A stretch of 64,000 bases of DNA from Calditrichota bacterium (GTDB lineage Bacteria; Calditrichota; Calditrichia; RBG-13-44-9; J042), in NCBI GenBank assembly GCA_013150955.1, contig JAADJD010000055.1:116343-180342 (forward strand), written 5' to 3'. How positions within the stretch are numbered: position 1 is the first letter of the stretch; each line of letters begins with the position of its first letter. The notes beneath the pieces were generated by a model, which saw only the letters and a list, made by a program, of their open reading frames with translations, was not told the origin of the DNA and did no database searches. Of the stretch, positions 51,985-61,659 are shown piece by piece. The translations under genes and the position numbers were made by a program.

Positions 51985-53979
51985 TCACACTCCGCTCATG
52001 GGGTTTTCGTTTTCCTCGACCACCGGTGGTTTCACCTCTTCGGGATTTTCCGGAGCTACCGCCTCGCCATTGGCCTGTCCGTTGTTATCGGCCTGCTCCG
52101 CCGCCTTCTTTGGCGGACGTCCCCGCCGTTTGGGCTTGGGGGTTTCCTCGGCTGCCTGATCGCTGGTGGTCTCTGCCGCAACGCTGGCTTCTTTATTTTT
52201 GGGTGGACGTCCACGCTTTCGGGGCCTGGGGGGTTCCGCTTCACTGGATTCGGTATCGGCGGAACCGGTAGCGGTATCGGACGCCTCAACCTCGGTTTTA
52301 CGAGGCCGACCGCGTTTGCGCTTGGGCGCTTCAGCCGCTTCGGCAGGTGTTTCGGTACTTTCGGCGGCGGTTTCCGACTTCCGGGGACGGCCACGCTTGC
52401 GGGCGGGCTTCTCTTCGCCCTCTACAGCCTGCTCACTGCCTTCAGCCGCTGCGGCTTCCGTCGTTTCCGTTTTTCGGGGTCGACCGCGGCGCCGTTTGGG
52501 CGTCTCTTCCGGCTGTTCCGTTTCGGGGGTCTCCGCCGCCTCGGCGGCAGCTGCTTCACTCTTGCGTGGGCGACCCCGCTTCCTCTTGACCGGCTCCGCC
52601 GCTGGTGCCTCCATTGCCTCGGCTTCTGCTTCCGGCTCTGTCGCCTCAACCTCCGTCTTGCGAGGTCGACCGCGCCGTTTCTTGGGTGCCGCCTCTCCCT
52701 CTTCCGGGGAAGGCATCTGTCCCGTGGTACCGGCGGGATAACCCCGCAATGCCTTCTGTGCCCGAATCTTCAACAAAATTTCCTCCACCCGCGTCAGGGG
52801 ACGACCTCCTGGCGTACCCGGCTCGGCTTCCATTTTCTCTTCGCCAGCCGCGGCTTCGCTTTCTTCCTCTTCCACCTCCGCTGCACCCGGCTGCGGTAAA
52901 TCGGTCAATTGATCCGGATACAACTTGATCTCTTCCTCAAAACACTGGAAACGGTTCATTACCATGGCCCAGTTTTCCAGCTCCTCTTTATAAAAACTTA
53001 ACCGGGCCTTGGTGGGATTAAAATGGGAAGGTACCTCATTCTTGAACGCCTTTTGCGTCAAGTCCAGTACCCGCTCGTATCCCAGAAATCGAGCCGCCTG
53101 CACCGGGGACAGCAACGTTTTCTCGGGCACATAAATCCGGAAATTGAACTCCTCAACTAACCATTCCTTTAACCATTCCGGATCTTCCTGATACAACTCA
53201 TCCAGAATCTGCAGGTAGTCGGGTTCCTTGCGGGCATATTTAATCTGAGCCAGCCCAATGCGGGCTTCTTTTTCGCCCGGATATTTTTCCAGAATTTCGT
53301 GATAAATCTGCTCGGACTTATCGAAGATCTTTCCCTTTCGGTAGGACTTGGCCAGATCCAGCAGCGAATCCAGAGAGCCATCCACCTCCGCATATTTCTC
53401 GTAAAATCGCATGGCCTCATCGTATTTCCGAATCTTCTTCAGCGATCGGGCCAGCCACTTGTATCCCAGTCCAAAATCGGGTTTGATCTTGATCAGCTTT
53501 CGCAAGGGTTCGATGGCCTTCTGGTAATCTTCCTTTTCGTAATACTTGCGCACCCAGTTCAACACCACAAAAAACTGAATCTCCCTGGGCAAAAAGGAAA
53601 TGTCCTGATTTTCGTTGTACACGTCCATGTGGGTGGAGAAAATCATCTTGGGTTGCCCTTTACGCCGCCGGGGATTGTTCAGCTCCATCAAAATGCGTTT
53701 GAAATAATTGTAAAGCTTCTGTCGCAAGAAGGTCTCGCTCTCAAATTCCACTTCAATGCCATCATCGCCTTCCTGTTTCCGCAGGGCCTGTTCACAGGAA
53801 TAGCGCAACTTCCCCAGAAACTCCTCCACCATTTCCGGCGGCTGAAGGATGGAAATCTCGAAGTAGCTGCTTTTTTCTTCGTTGTCTATGACATAATAAC
53901 TGGTTAGCGCAAGTTTCTGTGTTTCCAGATCCCATTTACGCACGTCCATCGCGATGAGCGTAATTTCGTAGTTCGCCAT
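51985..53979 (-). CDS. TPR protein with HTH-like region and seven AT-hook motifs
   Basis: The 664-residue protein has an N-terminal domain of unknown type (1-135), TPR-like helices (about 140-275: YQKAIEPLRKLIKIKP, YDEAMRFYEKYAEVDG), an excisionase/MerR-like helix-turn-helix candidate (LLSPVQAARFLGYERVLDLTQKA...EELENWA, about 289-343) and a low-complexity C-terminus. That tail has seven AT-hook cores, five GRPRK and two GRPPK, starting near residues 437, 469, 499, 530, 557, 590 and 620, spaced by Glu/Ala/Thr-rich linkers of 27-33 residues. AT-hooks bind the minor groove of AT-rich DNA. The start at 53979 (ATGGCGAAC) follows a GGGAG. It lies 22 bp from the threonine-synthase-like gene. Function unknown; a nucleoid or transcription-related role is inferred. 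Confidence 0.85.
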   Translation of the reverse strand: MANYEITLIAMDVRKWDLETQKLALTSYYVIDNEEKSSYFEISILQPPEMVEEFLGKLRYSCEQALRKQEGDDGIEVEFESETFLRQKLYNYFKRILMELNNPRRRKGQPKMIFSTHMDVYNENQDISFLPREIQFFVVLNWVRKYYEKEDYQKAIEPLRKLIKIKPDFGLGYKWLARSLKKIRKYDEAMRFYEKYAEVDGSLDSLLDLAKSYRKGKIFDKSEQIYHEILEKYPGEKEARIGLAQIKYARKEPDYLQILDELYQEDPEWLKEWLVEEFNFRIYVPEKTLLSPVQAARFLGYERVLDLTQKAFKNEVPSHFNPTKARLSFYKEELENWAMVMNRFQCFEEEIKLYPDQLTDLPQPGAAEVEEEESEAAAGEEKMEAEPGTPGGRPLTRVEEILLKIRAQKALRGYPAGTTGQMPSPEEGEAAPKKRRGRPRKTEVEATEPEAEAEAMEAPAAEPVKRKRGRPRKSEAAAAEAAETPETEQPEETPKRRRGRPRKTETTEAAAAEGSEQAVEGEEKPARKRGRPRKSETAAESTETPAEAAEAPKRKRGRPRKTEVEASDTATGSADTESSEAEPPRPRKRGRPPKNKEASVAAETTSDQAAEETPKPKRRGRPPKKAAEQADNNGQANGEAVAPENPEEVKPPVVEENENPMSGV

Positions 53980-54001
53980 CTTCACTTCTCCCATATCTTT
54001 T

Positions 54002-55186
54002 TTAGTTTTTGTCCTCCTTTAAGAACCCAATCGATTGAATGTATCGACTCCCGTTCGACGGATTCAGTACCAGCACGCGATCCGATGCATCCACCTTTCC
54101 CTGTTTCACCAGTTTATCCAGGGCAACGATTGTAGCGGCTCCTTCCGGAGAGAGAAGAAATCCTTCCAGCTGGGCGATGTGCTTCCAGGTGGAAAGGATT
54201 TCCTCATCGTTAATCAACACGATCTCCCATTTAAATTCTGTGATGATTCTAACCAAAAGTTCCCCAAGGACAGGTTCCGGAAAATACAAATCCGGAGCAA
54301 TGGTATCCAGCGTGGTGGAATATTCCAGTTCATATTTCCGCAATACCGCATCCAGTGACGGACAACTATCCGATTGTACGCCGTAAATCCGGGGAATATC
54401 CTTCTTTTGCAATTTTCCCAGCCGAACCAGCTCCAGGATGGCCTTCCAGATACCGGCCAGAGTGGTCCCTTCGCCAACGGGAACAATAATCACATTGGGC
54501 ATATCCCCCTGCAACTGATCCATCAATTCATAATACAGGGTTTTAGCCCCTTCAATCCGAAAGGTCAATCCTTCCGTATTCAGATTAACCAATTGGGTGC
54601 GTTTCTGGACTTCTTCTTTTACTTTCTGGCGTGTGGTGGGGTGCCAGTCGGACAGCTTCACCATGGCGCCATGGGTCTGGCATTCCCCCACAAACTGCAT
54701 GGGAACGCCCCGGGGCATCAGGGCAAAACATTTTCTGCCGGCCAGTGCACTGTACCGGCTGGCAGCCACCGCCGAGGTTCCAGACGATTCGATGAAAATA
54801 CCCCGATCTTTTAAACGCGTCAGCGCCGAAAGGGCCACACTCATTTCCCGATCCTTGATAGAACCACCTGGATTTTGCGCCTCGTTTTTTAACAACACCT
54901 TTTGCAGGGGCATTTCATCAGCCAGTTTCTCCAGATTGTAAACCGGGGTAAATCCTTCTCCCTGGGTGTAATAGGTGCGCTGATCCGGATAAATTGGCAA
55001 CAATCCCCGGTAGCGCCAGATCCCCGGTCCACTGTACCCCTGCCGGAAATAATCCTCGTTCCGCGCCCGATACAAATCATACTCCGCCAATAAAAGATCC
55101 CCGCATTCGTCGCAGGAAAAAGACGTTCGGTAAATATCAAAGGTCGCTTCGCAATGGGCACAAATATATTGAAAAAAATAACTCAT
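54002..55186 (-). CDS. Threonine synthase-like PLP enzyme with N-terminal zinc ribbon
   Basis: The 394-residue fold-type II PLP enzyme starts with a zinc ribbon (Cys9, Cys12, Cys25, Cys28). The lysine that forms the Schiff base is Lys111 in NPGGSIKDREMS, and the phosphate-binding loop is in IIVPVGEGTTLAGIWK. Threonine synthase catalyses the last step of threonine synthesis from O-phosphohomoserine, but the family also includes cysteate and other enzymes, so the substrate is uncertain. Its ATG overlaps the DUF4438 stop as ATGA. No thrA/thrB is next to it. Confidence 0.75.
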   Translation of the reverse strand: MSYFFQYICAHCEATFDIYRTSFSCDECGDLLLAEYDLYRARNEDYFRQGYSGPGIWRYRGLLPIYPDQRTYYTQGEGFTPVYNLEKLADEMPLQKVLLKNEAQNPGGSIKDREMSVALSALTRLKDRGIFIESSGTSAVAASRYSALAGRKCFALMPRGVPMQFVGECQTHGAMVKLSDWHPTTRQKVKEEVQKRTQLVNLNTEGLTFRIEGAKTLYYELMDQLQGDMPNVIIVPVGEGTTLAGIWKAILELVRLGKLQKKDIPRIYGVQSDSCPSLDAVLRKYELEYSTTLDTIAPDLYFPEPVLGELLVRIITEFKWEIVLINDEEILSTWKHIAQLEGFLLSPEGAATIVALDKLVKQGKVDASDRVLVLNPSNGSRYIQSIGFLKEDKN

Positions 55187-56064
55187 TGATGATAAAACAA
55201 CTGTTTTAAATTGACATCCGGGTCAATGTAAGGTTCGATGATATCTTCGGGAGTTGTCATGATTGTTGTTACCCCCGGCCCATGCCCGGAGACGACACTA
55301 TTCGAGTGCGCAATCACACCGATTGTTACCGCACCCTCTTTAAAAATCCAGCCAAAGGTCGCGTCTGAATCTATAATCGCCACAAGATCACCGAATCTTA
55401 ATTGATCCAGCCGATATTTTCGAATCGCCGCTTCGTCGAATAATTGAATATCATAATCGCCGGAATAGGCGGATGTGTTCCCCAGTCCCGCACCCATCAA
55501 TTTGGCGGGAATGATATGCGTCACCCCCACCCGGAGCTTTCCGCCGGCTTCCTGAATGGGTAATTTTTCAAACAGATCGGGATCGATGCTCATCAGAGTG
55601 ACGCTGGGATAATCCCGCAGCTTCAGACCGGTGCCATAAGCATGCACCCGAATGCGATCGCCAATGTTTAGCTGCTCCAGCACGTCGGGGGGAAAATCCA
55701 CCATAACGTGATCGATCCCGCCGTGCTTGCCGGTCACATACCCGACAGCGCCTTTTGCTTCCCCGGAGATCACCACCGCTTTGTTGCCAATACAGGCCAG
55801 GACATTCAGTGCCGCATTGGGAGAATACTCCCCAAAAGACGGCCCGGAATTTCGAATGCTGACGCCGGGCTCCACGTGATCCGCCTCCCAGTGTATGGCG
55901 GAATCGCCAATACGACAATTGTAGGTAATTCCCCCAACGCTGGGATAAACCTCCACCCGTCCCCGGGAAGAAATGACGTATCCGGTTTTCCGTAGTGTGG
56001 GATGCGAAATCTCTCCAACAACGGCCTGTTGAACCAGGCGATCTTTGTTTGTGACCAGACTCAT
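55183..56064 (-). CDS. DUF4438 domain protein
   Basis: The protein of about 293 residues matches the DUF4438 architecture: RVEVYPSVGGITYNCRIGDSAIHWEADHVEPGVS, YSPNAALNVLACIGNKAVVISGEAKGAVGYVTGKHGG, LMGAGLGNTSAYSGDYDIQ and GHGPGVTTIMTTP. It is soluble, of unknown function, with a barrel-like fold in a Thermotoga homolog. Co-translation with the threonine-synthase-like gene (ATGA) suggests a shared step in amino-acid metabolism, but this is inference. ATG 56064 (MSLVTN) is chosen; 56070 is an alternative. Confidence 0.8.
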   Translation of the reverse strand: MSLVTNKDRLVQQAVVGEISHPTLRKTGYVISSRGRVEVYPSVGGITYNCRIGDSAIHWEADHVEPGVSIRNSGPSFGEYSPNAALNVLACIGNKAVVISGEAKGAVGYVTGKHGGIDHVMVDFPPDVLEQLNIGDRIRVHAYGTGLKLRDYPSVTLMSIDPDLFEKLPIQEAGGKLRVGVTHIIPAKLMGAGLGNTSAYSGDYDIQLFDEAAIRKYRLDQLRFGDLVAIIDSDATFGWIFKEGAVTIGVIAHSNSVVSGHGPGVTTIMTTPEDIIEPYIDPDVNLKQLFYHQ

Positions 56065-56778
56065 GAGCAACCTACCACCCGACGATGCATTGCCAAATCG
56101 TGAATAATTTCATTTTTCCTCTTCACAACAACGGTCATCCGTTTTCTTTTCGCCAAAAATGCCGCAGCCCCGGACGAAAAGAAAACCCTGAAACGGTAGC
56201 CCAAAATCAATAACGATTGGGGTGTACGATTCGCGTCTTAAAAAACCCCTGCCATTTAAAAATAAACCCGAAAAAAACAGCTGAAAATAAAAAATAATTC
56301 CTGAAAATAATGGTCAAATTATACAGAAATTTATGGCGAAAATCAATACCACGCTGTAATTATTCAGAGTGATTATTCGAAATCCGCAGGTATTTTGTTC
56401 CGCAAGCTGAATCCGCTGTCCTTTCACTCGCACCGCATGCTCGAATAGACGCCCAATTTACGGCGCGAAACCCACTGGCAAAAGTTGAAAGAATTTTTTT
56501 ACGCGCCCACCAATCCTCGCCCACTCCACAGAAAAACGCCATTCACTGCTGTACAGGTACCCGGAATTTATGAAATCCAGAAGATTTAGTAAAACGTTTT
56601 TTCGGCTTTTTTAAAAAAATTTTTTCATTTTCTCATATTTGTGCCGGGATTCTGGTAAAATGTTTTACTTTACCCGAAACGCCCCCCTTCCGCAAGCCCA
56701 ACCCACAACATCGGTAAACAAGGGGGAACCGGGAAAATCATCCCCTACCAACTTCCCAACCCTCGCTCTCTAACCATC

Positions 56779-56804
56779 GATTTTTGATTTTTGATTTTTG
56801 ATCT
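56779..56804 (+). repeat. Short tandem GATTTTT repeat
   Basis: ATCGATTTTTGATTTTTGATTTTTGATC: three to four tandem GATTTTT units in low-complexity sequence. Not linked to any feature. Confidence 0.5.
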
Positions 56805-56847
56805 TTGACCTTTTTACCCAAAAAACCAACAAATTTTTTTCACCTAT

Positions 56848-56876
56848 TGATTCACCCGATGGAAGGCCGTATATTT
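56848..56876 (+). promoter_or_regulatory. Sigma70-type promoter of the rrf2-suf operon
   Basis: TTGATT (56848-56853) and TATATT (56871-56876) are spaced by 17 bp, close to the consensus. The start site would fall about 30 nt before the rrf2 ATG. Rrf2 regulators commonly repress their own suf operon here; an operator for it cannot be delimited. Confidence 0.6.
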
Positions 56877-56914
56877 GACGGTGGTAAATGCGACAAAATT
56901 GGTCGGATTTGAAT

Positions 56915-57367
56915 ATGTTAAAGCTGAGCAAAAAAGTAGAATACGCCCTGATCGCGATGATTTACATGTCCGAAAAGGACGAAGGGGAATTGACCACCGC
57001 ACGAGAACTCTCCCGGCAATTTAATATTCCATCGGAATTGCTGGGGAAAGTGCTGCAACACCTGGCTCGCAAGGGACTGATCGTCTCCGTCCAGGGAGTC
57101 AAGGGCGGATATCAACTTCCCCGTCCACTGGATAAAATTTCGCTGGCAGAGGTCATCACCTCGGTCGATGGACCCATCCAGCTGGTGAACTGTGTGGATC
57201 ATGTGGATTGCGATTGCGAACAGTTTGATTTCTGCAACATCCGATCGCCCATGGAACAGGTCCAGAGCAGCCTGTTCCAATTTCTCAATCAAATTACCTT
57301 AAAAGATTTGCAACAACATCACTGGCAATATGTCGGCATGCCAACAACCAATGCACAACCCGGATAA
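56915..57367 (+). CDS. Rrf2 family transcriptional regulator (SUF operon)
   Basis: The 150-residue winged-helix regulator starts KLSKKVEYALIAMIYMSEK and has the recognition helix FNIPSELLGKVLQHLARKG. It has the cysteine cluster (Cys in NCVDHVDCDCEQFDFCN) expected of IscR/SufR-type proteins that bind a [2Fe-2S] cluster. It is first in the suf operon, so it probably senses iron-sulfur status and represses the operon when clusters are plentiful. The ATG at 56915 is chosen after GGATTTG. Confidence 0.88.
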   Translation: MLKLSKKVEYALIAMIYMSEKDEGELTTARELSRQFNIPSELLGKVLQHLARKGLIVSVQGVKGGYQLPRPLDKISLAEVITSVDGPIQLVNCVDHVDCDCEQFDFCNIRSPMEQVQSSLFQFLNQITLKDLQQHHWQYVGMPTTNAQPG

Positions 57368-57390
57368 TTTAAACGTAGAGGATCAGAGCA

Positions 57391-57693
57391 ATGCCAACGA
57401 AGGAGGACGTACTGGAAATTCTAAAAAACGTGAACGACCCGGAGCTGATGCTGAATATAGTGGATCTGGGTCTGGTTTACGACGTGGATATTCAGGACCG
57501 AAAGGTCCATGTTAAAATGACCCTGACCTCTCCCATGTGTCCCGTGGGACCGATGATTCAAAAGGAGGCCAAGGAACTGATTGAGGAGATGGAAGGGGTT
57601 GACGAAGCCGAAATCGAAATTGTGTGGGATCCACCCTGGAGTCCTGATCGCATGAGCGACGAAGCCAAACTGGCACTGGGGTTCGACATATAA
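57391..57693 (+). CDS. MIP18/DUF59 family iron-sulfur assembly protein (SufT-like)
   Basis: The 100-residue protein has NVNDPELMLNIVDLGLVYDVDI, CPVGPMIQKEAKEL and the terminal VWDPPWSPDRMSDEAKLALGF, a DUF59/PaaD/SufT-type domain. These proteins help maturation of Fe-S proteins. AGAGGA precedes the ATG. It is second in the operon, between rrf2 and sufC. Confidence 0.9.
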   Translation: MPTKEDVLEILKNVNDPELMLNIVDLGLVYDVDIQDRKVHVKMTLTSPMCPVGPMIQKEAKELIEEMEGVDEAEIEIVWDPPWSPDRMSDEAKLALGFDI

Positions 57694-57734
57694 ATGAACA
57701 GCAGGTATACCAAAAAAAGGAGATGGTTTGTATC

Positions 57735-58523
57735 ATGAGCAAAACACCCGAATTCGTCATAGAGGATTTACACGCCAGCATCGAAGGCCAACCCATTTTG
57801 CGTGGCGTGAATTTACGCATCAACATCGGGGAGATCCATGCCCTGATGGGCCCCAATGGTTCCGGCAAGAGCACCCTGGCTAACATCATTCTGGGGCACC
57901 CGGCCTATGAGGTGACCCGGGGACGCATCCTGTTCAAGGGGCAGAACATCCTGGAAATGGAAACCGATGAGCGGGCCAATCTGGGACTGTTCCTGGCCTT
58001 CCAGTATCCCGTGGAAATACCCGGCGTCACCGTGGCCAAGTTTCTAAAACGGGCCCTGGAAAGCAAAATCGCCGCCAGCGGTAACGGCGAAAAGCTGTCC
58101 GTCCCCAAATTCATTAAAGAATTGAAGGAAAATATGAAGCTGATGGGACTGGACGAGAATTTCGTGAACCGCTACCTGAACGAAGGATTCTCCGGCGGCG
58201 AAAAGAAACGGATGGAAATCGTCCAGATGCTGATGCTGAAACCGGAATTTGCCATCCTGGACGAGACCGACTCCGGTCTGGACATCGACGCCCTGAAGAT
58301 CGTGGCGCAGGGGGTAAATCGGATGCGAGGCCCCAATTTCGGCGCCCTGATCATCACCCACTACCAGCGCATCCTGAATTACATCAAACCGGACAAAGTG
58401 CACATCATGTACGAGGGGCGCATCGTGGCCTCTGGCGGACCGGAATTAAGCGAGGAACTGGAGAAATACGGCTACGATAAAATTCGCGAAAAATTTGGTA
58501 TTGAAGAACAGGTCTCAGCATAG
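57735..58523 (+). CDS. sufC: Fe-S assembly ATPase SufC
   Basis: This ABC ATPase of the SufBCD scaffold has Walker [21 protein letters not shown]-loop [11 protein letters not shown], signature [15 protein letters not shown], Walker [13 protein letters not shown] and the H-loop THYQR. 262 residues is normal. The ATG at 57735 follows GGAGATG; a start at 57723 is unlikely because it overlaps that site. Confidence 0.95.
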   Translation: MSKTPEFVIEDLHASIEGQPILRGVNLRINIGEIHALMGPNGSGKSTLANIILGHPAYEVTRGRILFKGQNILEMETDERANLGLFLAFQYPVEIPGVTVAKFLKRALESKIAASGNGEKLSVPKFIKELKENMKLMGLDENFVNRYLNEGFSGGEKKRMEIVQMLMLKPEFAILDETDSGLDIDALKIVAQGVNRMRGPNFGALIITHYQRILNYIKPDKVHIMYEGRIVASGGPELSEELEKYGYDKIREKFGIEEQVSA

Positions 58524-58531
58524 GGGGAGCC

Positions 58532-59956
58532 ATGAAAGAAAAAGACGTCAGCATGCCCGATATCGATCTGGGGACTACCCCGGATAAATATAAATACGGC
58601 TTTCACCAGCCGGAACGTCCCGTCTTCAAGGTTAAGAAGGGACTGGATCGCGAAGTGGTGATGCAGATTTCCGAACATAAAAACGAACCCGACTGGATGC
58701 GCGAGTTCCGACTGAAAGCCCTGGAAGTGTTCTTCCAGAAACCCATGCCCAACTGGGGACCGGATCTGTCTGCACTGGATTTCGACGATATCTACTACTA
58801 CATCAAACCGGTGGAAAAACAGGGACGTTCCTGGGACGAGGTGCCCGATGATATCAAGGAAACATTCGATAAACTGGGTATTCCCGAAGCCGAACGCAAG
58901 TTTCTGGCCGGCGTGGGCGCCCAGTACGATTCCGAAGTGGTGTATCACAACATCCGGGAAGAATTAAAGAAGAAGGGCGTCATATTCGTGGATCCGGAGA
59001 CGGCCGTTCGGGAATATCCCGATCTGGTACGCGAATATTTCGGCACCATCGTTCCGCCAACGGACAACAAGTTTGCGGCCCTGAACAGCGCCGTCTGGTC
59101 CGGGGGGAGCTTTATCTACGTCCCGCCCGGCGTGCATGTGGACATCCCGCTTCAGGCGTACTTCCGGATCAACTCCCGAAACATGGGACAGTTCGAACGC
59201 ACGCTGATCATTGCGGATGAAGGCAGCTTTGTCCATTACGTGGAAGGCTGTACCGCTCCCATCTACACCACGGACTCCCTGCACAGCGCCGTGGTGGAAA
59301 TCATCGCCAAAAAGGGCGCCCGGGTGCGCTACACTACCATTCAGAACTGGAGCGGAAACGTTTACAACCTGGTTACCAAACGTGCCGTGGCCTACGAAGA
59401 AGCCACCGTGGAGTGGGTGGACGGCAACATCGGTAGCAAAATCACCATGAAGTATCCCGCCGTATACCTGCTGGGCCGCAAGGCTCATGGGGAAATTCTT
59501 TCCATCGCCTTCGCCGGAAAGGGACAGATCCAGGACACCGGCGGCAAGGTGGTTCACGTGGCGGACGATACCAGCTCGCTGATCACCTCGAAATCCATCA
59601 GCAAGGACGGGGGGCAGGCCAGTTATCGGGGACTGCTGAAAGTGTATCCCAATCTGAAAAACATCAAGTCCCACGTGGTCTGCGATGCCCTGATCATGGA
59701 CGAAGAATCGCGAACGGATACCTATCCCTATATCGAAATCGAATCCGACGACGTGTCCATCGAACACGAAGCGCGGGTGAGCAAGATCAGCGAAGAACAG
59801 GTCTTTTACCTGATGAGCCGCGGATTGTCGGAATCCGAAGCGGCCATGATGATCGTGAACGGATTTATTGAACCGCTGGTGAAACAACTGCCCATGGAAT
59901 ATGCCGTGGAGCTAAACCGACTGATCGAACTGGAAATGGAAGGTTCGGTGGGATAA
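58532..59956 (+). CDS. sufB: Fe-S assembly protein SufB
   Basis: The 474-residue core scaffold protein has the SufBD fold: [58 protein letters not shown] and the conserved tail EAMMI-type helices ([21 protein letters not shown]). It accepts sulfur from SufS/SufU and assembles clusters with SufC and SufD. It starts 8 bp after sufC. Confidence 0.96.
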   Translation: MKEKDVSMPDIDLGTTPDKYKYGFHQPERPVFKVKKGLDREVVMQISEHKNEPDWMREFRLKALEVFFQKPMPNWGPDLSALDFDDIYYYIKPVEKQGRSWDEVPDDIKETFDKLGIPEAERKFLAGVGAQYDSEVVYHNIREELKKKGVIFVDPETAVREYPDLVREYFGTIVPPTDNKFAALNSAVWSGGSFIYVPPGVHVDIPLQAYFRINSRNMGQFERTLIIADEGSFVHYVEGCTAPIYTTDSLHSAVVEIIAKKGARVRYTTIQNWSGNVYNLVTKRAVAYEEATVEWVDGNIGSKITMKYPAVYLLGRKAHGEILSIAFAGKGQIQDTGGKVVHVADDTSSLITSKSISKDGGQASYRGLLKVYPNLKNIKSHVVCDALIMDEESRTDTYPYIEIESDDVSIEHEARVSKISEEQVFYLMSRGLSESEAAMMIVNGFIEPLVKQLPMEYAVELNRLIELEMEGSVG

Positions 59957-60009
59957 TCGTTTCAACCAGATTAATGACTGGAATCATAGAATAGCAGGAG
60001 AAGTCATCC

Positions 60010-61326
60010 ATGAAAACATCAACGGGTGCGGATAAAGCATTAGAATATTTTAATGAACATACATTGAAGCGTTTATTGGACCGGCGCTCGGAACCGGAAT
60101 GGATGGTGCAATTTCGGGAAGAGGCGCTGGCCCTGTTTCGCATGCTGCCCTGGCCCACCACCAACGATGAAGAGTGGCGCCGGACGCATATCGATCACAT
60201 CGATTTCAACGCCTTTCAATTACTGGACGAAGCGGTCACTGCAACAGAGCCGAAAGCGGTCGCCGATCCCCGGTGGGCCGGTCAGATCCGGTTTCGGGGA
60301 TATCAAACCGTCGAAGCCAGCGTGAATCCAGAACTCCTCCAGAAAGGGGTTCTCTTCACCAGTCTGGCCGATGCCCTGAACCGCCAACCGGAACTGATTC
60401 GGGAATATTTCATGACCCGCAACGTGCGTCCCGCTGACGGCAAATTCGAGGCGCTGCATGGGGCCTTCTGGACGCACGGAGTGGTCCTCTACGTGCCGCC
60501 TCAGGTGGAGATCGAGCTGCCCTTTCTGGCCGTCTTCGAAGAACCGGCACAGCAAAACGTTACCATGCCCCATGTGTTGATCGTACTGGACCGGGGCGCA
60601 CGGGCCACCCTGCTGACCGAAGCCTATAGCACCGGGGATGGCCGCAGTCTGCGCAACGCCGTGGTGAACGTTTTCCTGGGCGATAATGCCGACATTCGCT
60701 TTACCGAACTGCAAAATCTCAATGAACAGACGTTCAATTTCATGAACGGCTGGAGCGAAATCCAGCGGGATGCACGCTTTTACTCCCTGCTGGCCAACTT
60801 TGGCAGCGAACTCACCAAGAACCGCTTTGGCGGGGGGATTGTAGGTGCCGGTGCGTCGGCAGAGCTGCATGGCGTGTACTTTGCCCACCGCCATCAGCAT
60901 TTCGATCAACGCACCATCCAATACCATCAGGCGCCGGCAGCCACGTCCAATGTGCTTTACAAAGGCGTGGTGAAGGACAAAGCCCACACCATCTATCAGG
61001 GACTCATCCGGGTGTTTAAACACGCCCAGAAGACCGACGCCTATCAGTCCAACAAGAATCTGTCCCTGAACGATGGCGCCCGGGCCGATTCAATCCCCAG
61101 CCTGGAAATCGAAACCAACGACGTGCGCTGTACGCACGGGGCCACCGTGGGCAAGGTCAGCGAAGAGGAAATCTTCTACCTTATGTCCCGGGGATTGTCC
61201 CGACTGGACGCCAAAAAGCTGCTGGTTGCCGGCTTCCTGGACGAAGTGATCCTGCAGGCACCGGAAAGCGTGCAAACCATTCTACACGACTGGCTGGAGA
61301 AAAAATTGGAAACACTGGAGAATTGA
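60010..61326 (+). CDS. sufD: Fe-S assembly protein SufD
   Basis: The 438-residue SufB paralog has the same beta-helix core: APNV-type PPQVEIELPFLAVFEEP, FTELQNLNEQTFNFMNGWSEI, YQAPAATSNVLYKGVVKDK and [23 protein letters not shown]. It pairs with SufB and SufC. A GGAG precedes the ATG. It is followed 1 bp later by the Rieske gene. Confidence 0.94.
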   Translation: MKTSTGADKALEYFNEHTLKRLLDRRSEPEWMVQFREEALALFRMLPWPTTNDEEWRRTHIDHIDFNAFQLLDEAVTATEPKAVADPRWAGQIRFRGYQTVEASVNPELLQKGVLFTSLADALNRQPELIREYFMTRNVRPADGKFEALHGAFWTHGVVLYVPPQVEIELPFLAVFEEPAQQNVTMPHVLIVLDRGARATLLTEAYSTGDGRSLRNAVVNVFLGDNADIRFTELQNLNEQTFNFMNGWSEIQRDARFYSLLANFGSELTKNRFGGGIVGAGASAELHGVYFAHRHQHFDQRTIQYHQAPAATSNVLYKGVVKDKAHTIYQGLIRVFKHAQKTDAYQSNKNLSLNDGARADSIPSLEIETNDVRCTHGATVGKVSEEEIFYLMSRGLSRLDAKKLLVAGFLDEVILQAPESVQTILHDWLEKKLETLEN

Positions 61327-61327
61327 G

Positions 61328-61642
61328 ATGGCCAAATGGGTCGCGGTTGCCCGAGAAGCGGATTTTGAAGACCAACCGGTGAAAATGGTGATCTACGATG
61401 GGGAACGAATTGCCCTGTTTCGGCTGGAAGATGGCATCTACGCCATCGACGACGAATGCTCCCATGCCACGGCCAGCCTGGCAGAGGGACGGGTGGACGA
61501 CCACATCGTGGAATGTCCCCGCCATGGCGCCCGATTCGACATCCGAACCGGCAAACACCTGAGTTTCCCGGCCGTTACGCCGGTAAAATCGTACCCCGTG
61601 AAGGTCGAAAACGGCAATGTTTATATATATGTGGAAGATTAA
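61328..61642 (+). CDS. Rieske-type [2Fe-2S] ferredoxin
   Basis: The 104-residue protein has a Rieske cluster motif: DECSHATASL (Cys44, His46) and ECPRHGARFDIRTG (Cys63, His66). It is soluble and probably donates electrons; its position between sufD and sufS suggests a role in the reductive step of cluster assembly, but that is inferred from order alone. It is similar to the non-heme ferredoxin subunits of dioxygenases. Confidence 0.9.
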   Translation: MAKWVAVAREADFEDQPVKMVIYDGERIALFRLEDGIYAIDDECSHATASLAEGRVDDHIVECPRHGARFDIRTGKHLSFPAVTPVKSYPVKVENGNVYIYVED

Positions 61643-61659
61643 GGCTGGAGAAGGCGTGA

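Larger units (their letters stand above)
56065..56914. other. Intergenic region with low-complexity A/T tracts and GATTTTT repeats
   Basis: An 850-bp gap between the DUF4438 and rrf2 genes. Apart from the promoter at 56848-56876 it has poly-A/T stretches (near 56590-56640), a GTAAAATGTTTTAC palindrome (56656-56669) and a tandem ATTTTTG run (56779-56804). No coding sequence longer than 60 codons that looks real, and no RNA gene is recognised. Confidence 0.5.

Noticed and set aside
51874-52899. 341-codon plus-strand open frame opposite the AT-hook gene
   Set aside because: It comes from the repetitive GRPRK-coding DNA read backwards; no start signal or family match.
56360-56542. 60-codon minus-strand frame in the rrf2 upstream gap
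   Set aside because: No ribosome-binding site, no family match; the gap has low-complexity DNA that can open frames by chance.
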